Source: DASPXY01 sp038227745
GTDB taxonomy: Bacteria > Planctomycetota > Planctomycetia > Gemmatales > Gemmataceae
Direction: 5' to 3'
Length of the DNA stretch: 11,679 nucleotides
NCBI GenBank assembly: GCA_038227745.1
Contig: JBBRPS010000283.1
Coordinates: 1 to 11,679 of the forward strand
Positions 1 through 9,300 of this stretch are shown one piece after another; positions within the stretch are counted from its first letter, which is position 1, and each line of letters begins with the position of its first letter. The notes under the pieces were generated by a model. The model was given only the letters and a program-made list of their open reading frames with translations. It made no database searches and had not been told where the DNA came from. The translations under genes and the position numbers were made by a program.

Positions 1-305
1 GCGGAGGTATCGAAGCTGCCGGGGGCGGCGGTGCCGCCGTCGTCCTGCACCTTGACGTCGAACGTCGCCATGCCGGAGACGTTGGGGTTGAGGGTGTAGG
101 TCAGGGTGCCGCTGGTGTCCACGCTGGGCGCCACCACGAACAGGAGGCTGGGGTCGGTGACGTTGCTGACCGTGTACGCCAGCACCTTCTGCCCTGCCTC
201 GTTGGCCGCGGAAGGGACGGCACCGTCGGGGTTGAACGCCGCCCAGTTGGGGACGGTATGTGCCCCGGTGTCCTCGTTCGCTATCTGGCTACTCGCCGTG
301 AAGGT
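1..305 (-). repeat. Third tandem repeat, partial and lacking the inserted module
   Basis: The unit starts after the VNDQP boundary with TFTASSENEDTGAH and continues through YTLNPNVSGMATFDVKVQDDGG. It passes directly through TAAPGSFDTSA to the window edge. At the place where the two preceding units carry about 80 extra residues, this one has only a short link. It therefore shows what the uninterrupted repeat looks like. Confidence 0.8.
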
Positions 306-3300
306 CGGTTGGTCGTTGACGAAGTTGACGGTGAGGGTAAAGTTCTGCGAGGCCGAGGTATCAAGGCCGCCGAAGGTGAGCGTGAATTTGGCGTTCTTGC
401 CGGCCGGAGTGGTCACGTCCGTCACGCTGACCGGGTTGGTCGGCTGAATGGAGTACGCCCCCGACAGGACGACTATGACTCCGGTGACCGCGCCACCGGC
501 GCCGATGGTGGTCACCTGGAGTTGGGCGGCCGTGCCGGCGCCGCCCACGACGTTGATGAGGTCGTTGACCTTGTAGCCGCTGCCTCCTGCGAAGACGGCC
601 GCCGTCAGCGCCTGGGTGCCGCCGTTGTCCTGCACCGTGACCGTGAAGTCCGACGTGCCGGACACGTTCGGGTTGAGGGTGTAATGCAGGTTGCCGCTGT
701 TGTCCACCGTCGGCTGGCCGCCCGCGGCGAACAGGCCGGCGGGGTCGCTGACGCCGCTGACGGTGTACTTCTTGACCGTCTGGACCAACTCGTTGGCGTC
801 GGGGGCGCCGCCGGGATTGAACACCGCCCAGCCGGTGACGGTTTGCGGGGCGGTGGTGTCCTCGGCGACCGGGGGCGGGTTGCTCGCCGTGAAGGTCGGC
901 TGGTCGTTCACGAACAGCACCGTGATCGTGAACGTCTGCGCGGCACTGGTATCCACGCCGTCGAAGGTGAGCGTGAATTGGGCGTTCATGGCGGCCGGGG
1001 TGGTCGTGTCCATCACCATGACCGGGTTAGTCGGCGGGGTCGTGTACGCCCCCGGCTGGACGATCGTGACGGCAGTAATGGCGCCACCGGCGCCGATGGC
1101 GGTCACCTGGAGCTGGGCGGCCGTGCCGATACCGTTCTGGACGGTGAGGAGGTCGCCAACCTTGTAGCCGCTGCCGCCCGCGACGACGGCCGCCGTGGCC
1201 GCCTGAATGCCGCCGTTGTCCTGCACCGTGACCGTGAAGTTCGACGTGCCCGAGACGCCGTCCTTCAGGGTGTAGGTGAGGTTGCCGCTGTTGTCCACCA
1301 TCGGCTGGCCGCCCGCGGTGTACAGGCTGGGATTGGTGAGGACGGTCACGTGGTAGGCCAGCACCGTCTGCCCGCTCTCGTTGGCGTCCGGAGCGCCGCC
1401 GGGGTTGAAGGTCTTCACCCAGGTCGGCACCATCTGCGCCCCGCCGTCCTCAGTAGCGCTGGGCGGGTTGACGGCGGTGAAGCTCGGCTGGTCGTTGACG
1501 AAGTTCACCGCGATCGTCGCGGTGGCCGGGGTCGAGCTGAAGGCGGTCGAACCGCCGTTGGTCGTGGTGTCGGCCGTGCCGCCGTCGGCGCCGTAGACCG
1601 ACAGGCCACTGGTCAGGTCCCAGGCCCGGAAGGTGAAGGTAGCCGTCCCGCTCCAGTTGATGTTGGGCAGGAAGCGGATCAGGTCGGGGCTGACGATGCC
1701 GTTGCTGTTGGCTTCCAGCAGGCGCGCCGCCGTGGCCGTGGGGGCCCCGAAGTCGGTCCAGGTCGTACCATTGTCGAGCGAGAACTGCCACTTGCCGTTC
1801 GTGTTGTCCACGCCGGTCACGGCGATGCCCACCGGGGCCGTAGTGGCCGGGGTGTTCGTGCCATACCCCGGGACCGTCGTGTTGTCCGGGTCCGTGATGC
1901 CGGGCGCGCTCAAAGCCGTCACGAAGGCGTTGACCGACATGCCGGGGATGGTCGCGGTCGTGTCATCCTCGTTGGCGGACGTGACCGTGGCCGTGGCGAC
2001 GCCCAGCACCGGCGCGTTGTTGACAAAGGGCTGGTACAGGAAGCGAGCCGAGTAGATGTCTCCGGGGTTCTCGCCGTTGATGAAGTTCTGGTTCTGGTCG
2101 AGCCGGTCGCCGGAGAAGTCCGAGATGTTCGTACCTAGCGATACGTGATAGAAGCCGAACGCGGGCGACGGAGCGGCGAAGACAATTTCATAGACGTTGT
2201 GCAGGGTCCCCCCGGGGGTGATGTCCATCACCAGCGACAGGGCCACCGGGGCGCCGAACGGGTCGGTCACGCCGGTGACATCCGCGAGGGTGAACGTCAC
2301 CGGATCGACCGGCCCGCTGAAGGTCACCTGAATCCCAACCATGCCGCCGCCGCCCGGGATGCCGCTCAGGGACACCACGTGCGGGCCGGCGACCGGGCTG
2401 ACGGCGTACGTGAACAGGGCGTTGCCGCCCGGGACCTTGATCTGGTCATCGAGGCGAATCGCAAAGGTGTCGCGGCCGTAGGTGGTGGCCACGAGCATGT
2501 TCCGGCCGTAGGGCTGGAACGGGGTGCCGTCCTTCGGGTTGATGTTGCCCAGGGTCAGGTCCAGGTCGCGGACGTCCGCGCTAGGCAGCAGGCCGCCCGC
2601 CTGCAAGGCCCCGTCGATGGTGATGTCCGGGAAGTAGGTCCAATTCACGCCCTTGTCGAGGGAGCGGTAGACGCCACCCTCGCCGCCGACGTAGAGCACC
2701 GGGTGCTTCGGGCCGAGCGGGTTGGCGAGGTTGTCGGGGATGGCGTAGCGCCAGTCGGCCTGGATCGCCTTCAGGGACTTGAGCGTGGCCAGGGCCTGCG
2801 CGGGGTCGTTGTAGAGCACGCGCGTCAGAGCGGCGCTGAAGACGTTGCCGGTGAGGTTCACCCAGGTAGCGCCGGCGGCGCCCGAGTCGGCCATCCAGAA
2901 CACCCCACCGCTCGTGACGGCGTAGGCCTCGCGGCTGCCGCGCATGGGGTTGGTCACGATGGCCTGCACGCCGCCGCCGCTCAGGCCGGCCGAGAGGTTC
3001 GTCCAGGGGGCGCCGACGCCGCCGCCGGTGAAGGTCACGAAGATGTTGCCGCCGTTGGTGCCCACGTAGATGAAGTCGCTGAGCGCGGCGTTGGCGTTGG
3101 CCGGGGCGCCGAAGGCCATGGCGAACGACTGGGCGCCGTCCAGGTCGGAGGGGTTGGCGATGGGGACCCACTGGATACCCGTCCCGATCGACGGGCCGGA
3201 CGTGAAGAAGATGCGGCCGGCGAACGAACTCATCACGATGGACGTGGGGTCGATGGGGTTGACCGCGAAGTTGGCGCCGCCCGTGAACGGCCATTGCCCC

Positions 3301-6300
3301 GTGCCGGCCGCCGGATCGTCGCCCGGTTGAAGCAGGCCGGTCACGCGGCTGACCTGGCCGATGGTGGGATTGGTGTACAGGAAGAAATCCGAGGCCAGGG
3401 GGGTCGCACCGCAGCACGGCCAGGCGTACTGGTAGGACGAGCCCGAGCCGGTCTGGTCGGTGGCAACGCCGCCGTAGTCGCCGCCGGGCCCGTTCCAGCC
3501 GATGTTGCCGTTATCGAGGACGTGGGGGTCGGACACCGGGGCGCCGTCGTCCTGGGCCGAGCCGTAGAACATCGCCCCGGCCAGGTCGGCGGCGAGGGTG
3601 CTGGGCTGGGCGGCGCCGTAGTAGAACTGGGTGATCTGGATGTTGCCATTGCGGCTGCCGAGGGTCGATGCCGCCGTTCCAATCCCGGCGTCGACCATGC
3701 CGTCCCCGCGGTCGGTGCCGGTCCAAACTCCCTGGTCGTCGCCGAAGATCAGCCGCGTCCGCCCCGTCAGCGGGTCGCGGATGGCGATCAGTTCGTGCTG
3801 GTCGGTGCCGCCCAACCCACCGCCGTCGAACGGCATCCACAGGGCGTCCTCGCCGAGGTTCGTGAAATTGGCGACGTTCTCGTACTGGAGCGAGGCGGGC
3901 GTCACGAACGGGGCGTTGGGGTCGCGCAGCTGGTTGAAGTAAGCCCCCGGGGCGGAGAGCAGGCCGAACGGCAGGCCCGGGCCCAACGGCCCGTTGAGCC
4001 CGCTGGTGTTCGCCGGCTTGACGTTGATCGCGCCCGTGGTCTGGAATTGAACCTTCCCCCCGTCATTGTTGCTGTTGTCGAAGGGGACGACGGCGTAAAC
4101 ATCCTGAAGCTTGGTGACGTCGATGCGGATGAACCCGAAGGGGTTGCCGTCCGACGTGCCGCCCATGTACACGATGTTCGGGTTGTTGGGATCGACGGCC
4201 AGGCTCTGGTTATAGGCCCCTTGCGGGAACTTCTTGCTGCCGATGACGCTGTAATCCGTCGCGATGGAATCGTCGTTGGTGGGGATTTGTTTGGGGCCCG
4301 CGCCCTTCACCGGCAGCCGGACCTTGGTCCAGTTGAGGCCGAAATCCTTGGTCATGTACAGCCCCTCGAACGCGCCACCCTGCTCGACGAGGGCGTACAG
4401 CCAACCCTCCTGGAGGGTGTCCTGCAGGGGGTTGCCGCTCAGGGCGGGCGCCGCGAGCGTGATGCGCCCCTTGGAGCCGTTGGGGGTGGCGGACGGCGCC
4501 GCCACGGGGATTTCCGTGTCGGGGTTGACGTCGGTGTCGCGCCGGGTCCCCACGCCCTGGCCGCCGGTGCGGATGCTCATGGTGAGCGCCGTGGGGGCGT
4601 TCGTGGTGTAATACACGCCCGAACCGCGGATGGCGCCGTAGAGGATCTGCAGGTTGCCGTTAAACCCGGCGCTGCCCGCGGACAGGGCGATGTCGGTCGC
4701 GTTGCCGGCCTGCAGGAGCGTCCAGGTCTTGCCGGTGTCGATGCTCCGCCAGATGCCGCTGCCAAGGGCGGCGTACACGATCACCTCGCCGGTGGTCGAG
4801 AGCTTGGGATCGACGAGGACCCGGAAGGAGGTGGTGCCCAAAAAGACGTGGTCGCGGCCCGGGTCGTTGATTGGCAGGATGTTGCCGGCGGCGTCGGCGT
4901 TGTTGGTGCTGTCGAGCAGTCGCCAGGTCCGGCCGCCGTCCACGGAGCGCAGGAAGCCCACGCCCGGGGTGCCGGTGTCGCCCTCGCCGGTGGCAACGAA
5001 GACGATCGATTGCCTGGGATCGTTATTGCGGCCGAAGACGGCGATGCTCCCGGTATTCAGGCTGAAGCCGGGGCCCAGGTCGGTCAGGGGCACATAGGTC
5101 GGCCCGCTCGCGCCGGCGGTGAGGAAGTTGGTCGTTTTCCAGACGCCGCCGCTGGCGCCGGCCACGAAGACGGTGTTGCCCGACGGGTCCGAGGGGTCCA
5201 CGGCCAGGCCGCCGATGCGCCCCGCGGCGCCGCCGCCGTTGAGCGACGCACCGCCGACCGCGGTCCAGGAGTCCTGCGCCACCGAGTTGGTCGGGTCCTG
5301 CGTGAAGATGCGGAACGCGGCGGAGAACTGGTCCGCGATCGGCTCGCCCAGGCCTGAGCCGGGGACCGATTCCTTGAGGGTCAGCGTCCACTTGACGAGG
5401 GTGCCGTTCAGGGTGGACGACTTGCTCGTGATCCGCAGCGTCCACTTGCCCAGCGAGCCGACGTTCTTGAAGGTACTCAGGGGGAGTTGGGGGTTGAACG
5501 GCCCCGCGCCGATGCCGGTGTTGGGTTGGGTGACGGCCAGCTGGATCGGGAACGTCGCCGTGTCGTCGAACGTGGTGTTCGTGAAGTTCGCGTGGGGGGT
5601 GCTCCCCGAGGTGCCGACGCCCGAGAACAGCTGGACCGTGGTGAAGCCGTCGGGGGCGATCAGCACGGCCGTCAGATCGGGGTCGAACTGGTGCTGGATC
5701 GACAGCTGGAGGGTGACACCTTCGACCAGGTAACTGTCGGGCACGTTGATGACGGAATCGATCGTCCGCCCGGCGGGCAGCGCCGTGTTGATGGTGCCGG
5801 AGGCATACACGTTTGGCACCAGCACGCCGTTGATCGGGTCGCCGCCGCGGAGCAGGTCCACGCCGGCGTTGAAGTTGGTATCGACCGCGTTGCCGTTGAC
5901 GTCCTTGATGTAGTTCCCCAGCGTGTCCGGGCCGAACACGAACGAGTAGGTGCCGCTGACGGTCTGCGTGGGGAAAGTGATGCGGAAGGTCCGGTTGGGC
6001 GTGCCGCCGGCGGGGTTGGGCGTGACGCTGACCGGGTTGAGGGACCAACCGAGGAGGTTGCCGCCGATCCCGTTGGGGGCGGTGTCCACGATGCGGAGCG
6101 TCCAGGTCCCCAGGTAGTTCTTGCCGTTCAGGGCGTTGAGGGCGCCGTAGGAGATATTGAAGGTCGCGTTCTTGCCGGCCGGAGTGGTCACGTCCGTCAC
6201 GCTGACCGGGTTGAACGGCTCGACGGTGTACGCCCCCGACTGCAAGACCGCGATGCCCGTGATGGCGCCGCCGGCGTTCACGGCCGTCACCTTGAGCGTT

Positions 6301-9300
6301 GCCGCCGTGACGAAGGTGCCGCCCACGACGGTGAGGACGTCGTTGACCTTGTACTTGCTGCCGCCCGCGGCGACGGACACCGCGATCGCCCCAGGCAGGG
6401 GGCGGAAGGAGCCGGTGTAGGGCCCGGTCCCCGCGGTGATGGCGGTGAGCACGTTATCGTCGAAGACCGTGTTGGTGAGGTTCGCGCCCGACCCGCCGAT
6501 GGGGAAGAGCTGCACCTGCGTCCCGTCCGGGGCGATCAGGGTGACGGTCAGGTCGGACACCTGCGCGTGGGCGATATTGAGCCCCACCGTGAGGTCGTTC
6601 ACCTGCAAGGAATCCGCGATCGTCAGCGGGACGTTCAGCGTGCCGCCGTCGGGGATGGCCTGCGATGGCGTCGTGGCGTAGCCGATGCCGGGGTTGGTGA
6701 TGGTCACGCCCGTCACGACGCCGCCGGCGATCGTGCCGATCCCGGCGGCGTTGATGCCCTTCCCGCCGACGGCTTCCGTGAAGACGGCGGTCGGCGCCGA
6801 CGTGTAGCCGGTGCCGGGGTTGGTGATGGCGACGGCCGTCACGACGCCGCCGACGATGGTGGCGATGCCAGTGGCCCCGGAGCCGCCGCCGCCGGTGAAG
6901 GTGACCGCCGGTCCCAGGGTGTAGGTCGTGATGGGGCCGACGGGGCCCACCACGCGCAGGATGTTCGCCGCCGTGAAACTCCCCGGTTGGATGTTCCGGT
7001 CGAACGTCACGTCGAGGGCGTTGTTCGTGCCGTTGAGGACCAGATTGTCCGAGGTTGTCGGGTTGTTGGGGACGCTGGTGCTGACGAGGTGTGGGCCCGG
7101 GATGATCAGCGGCAGGGTGTCCTGACTGTAAGGCAACACCAACGGCAGCTGGGTGGCCGGGTTATTCGGGCCGGGGACGGAGAAGACGTCGCCGCTGAGG
7201 TAGCTGAAGTTGGTGTTGGCCGCTTCCCCGGTGATCGTATTCTGATTCTCGTCCACGAAGTTGCCGGCGGAGGTGACGGTGGTCAGGATGCCCGGCCGGA
7301 GCGAGAGCGACCAGCTGGTGAAGGTGCCACTGACATCGTTGAACGAGGCGAAGTCCTGGATCTGTAGCGTCCAGGTGCCGTTCGGGTTCTTGCCCGCGAG
7401 GGTGCTGAGGGCGGAATCCGGCTGGAAGGTGCCGGCGTAGGGCGGAGCCCCACCCGCCAGGGTTTGGGCGGCCGCATCGTCGAACGTGATCGGACCGAGT
7501 CCGGGGTTCGCTGGGTTGCCGCCGAACACCGCGGGCTCCTGGTTGAACAGCAGGACGTTGGTGCCGTCGGGCGCAATCAGGGTGACCACCAGGTCGCCGG
7601 TGAACGGATAATTGCTGACGTGCAGGTTCACGGTGGCGGCAAAGACCACCTGGCCGAGCGGGAAGCCGCTGACGGGGATCGTCGAGGTATAGGTGGTGGG
7701 CGCCGGGGCGGTATCGGCAATGGTTTGACCCAAGTTGCCCGGGGGGTTGTTCGTGGCATTCACGGTGACGAACGGCCCCGCCGGGACCACCGTCGTGGTG
7801 ATCGAACGGATGTCGTCGCGGATCGACGGCTGGACGGAGTAGCTGTAGGTCCCGACGCCGCTCAGGGGGGTGTTCAAGGAGACCCGGAAGGTGGTCGCCA
7901 GCGGGTTGCCGGCGGGCAGGCCGGGGCCAAAATTACTGCCCTGGTCCAGGGGGGTGATGGTGAAATTGGCGGCGCCGGTGACGATCAGGTTGGGCGGCAG
8001 CGACGGGCTCGTGACAGTATTGCGGTATTCCAGGGTGACGGCGTCCCCGGTGAACGAGGCGGGATCGACGGGCCGGTCGAATTGCACCTTGAAGTCCGTC
8101 AGCACGGGCGTGCCGTCGGGGGTGGTCGTGGTGGGGGTGATGGGGCCCATGTCGCCGAAGATGATGCGCGGGCCGGCCGCGATGGTGACGGTGGGGATGA
8201 AGATGCTGGCGCCGGCGGCGTTCAGGTTGCCGGAGTACGCGGCGTACACGTGGCCGGCGTTCACCGCCAGCCCCTGCTGGTTGCCGAAGCCCAGGGCCCC
8301 GGCCGCCGTCTGGTTGCCGGGCACCGGCTCAATGGTGATCGTCTTGCGAGTGATCGCGTCCGTGCCCTGCTTGGGCTGGTTGAGGAACGTTTGCGGGCTG
8401 AACGTGGCCCCGCCGTCGAGGCTGTTGGTGATGTAGTTCGCCACGCGGGCGCGGGCCGCGTCGTAGCGGGCGTCGTACCACGTCGCCACCAGCGTGCCCG
8501 TGGTCTGGTCCACGGCCACGTTGGGCATGAACTGGGGCCGGGTGCCTTCGGAGAAGTTGTCGGCGGCCGAGTCGTCGTTGAGCCGCGTCTGGCCGAAGCC
8601 CCCCGTGCCGCTGGTCCAGGTGGTGCCGCCGTTGACCGACTTCATCAAGAACACGTCCGTGTTGTCGCCGAGCGAGGCAGTCCTGCTCACGAACCCGGTG
8701 TAGGCGACGTAGATGGTCCCCTGATTGGGGCTGAACGAGCCCAGGGTGTTATCGACGGCCACGGAGATGCTGGGTGGAACCCCCGGGGTGCCCGAGGCGG
8801 GGGTGACCTGCGGGTACACCTCGTTGAAGGACCCGCGGGCGGTCGTCGCGGCGGCGTTGTTGTTCAAGCCGTCGGCGTAGGTCGTGGGCAGGAAGCTATC
8901 GGTCCCGAAGCCGGTGGTGCTGATGCGGCTGGTGAAGCCCATCGACCAGCCGTTGAGGAACTGGGGCGGTTGGTTGGCGCCGTTGGCGATGTTGTCGGTG
9001 ATGGTCAGGCGCCACGTCCCCTTGACGGTCCCCACCCCCCCGCCGATGAAGGTGGCCAGGCTGCCTTCGGGCCGGAAGTGGCCGACATACGGGGCCGCGG
9101 CCGTCGCGTCCCGGATCGACCGCGGGGCCTGCGTGTCGAACACGGTGCCCGCGTTGTGAAACTGGACGGGGCTGCCCCCCTGGATGACGCCCAGGTTAGC
9201 GGCGTCCGGGAGCCCCTGGTTGGCGATGGCGCTGCCGTCCACAGGGTTCAGGGCGGTGTTCACCAGGTTGACGGAGACGCCGCCCGGGGACGTGAGCGTG

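Larger units (their letters stand above)
306..1484 (-). repeat. Two complete cadherin/VCBS-like tandem repeats of about 196 residues, each carrying an inserted module
   Basis: The FVNDQP boundary is encoded at 1485-1499, 897-911 and 306-320, giving units of 588 and 591 bp that stay in frame. Each unit has the order VNDQP-[ST]FTA, an acidic ED element, NPGGAPDANE, Q-TV-x-x-Y, VDNSGNL, YTL, VSGTS-FTVTVQDNGG, the inserted module, then DTSA-Q-FT-TV. These are cadherin- or VCBS-like beta repeats typical of large bacterial adhesins. More repeats probably follow beyond the left edge. Confidence 0.85.

Noticed and set aside
258..2138. Plus-strand open frame of 626 codons, and a similar one at 5487-7367
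   Set aside because: Both are antisense shadows of the giant gene in the same phase. Their repetitive look only mirrors the tandem repeats and P-domains on the other strand.
2145..5357. Plus-strand open frame of 1,070 codons
   Set aside because: It is exactly codon-aligned antisense to the giant gene. Its stops correspond to TTA, CTA and TCA codons, which the real gene almost never uses. The protein is Val/Gly/Arg/Asp-rich with no family motifs.
5023..6048. Minus-strand open frame of 341 codons
   Set aside because: It is in a shifted frame of the giant gene, rich in Arg, Pro and His, without motifs. The overlapping main frame has clear P-domain sequence.
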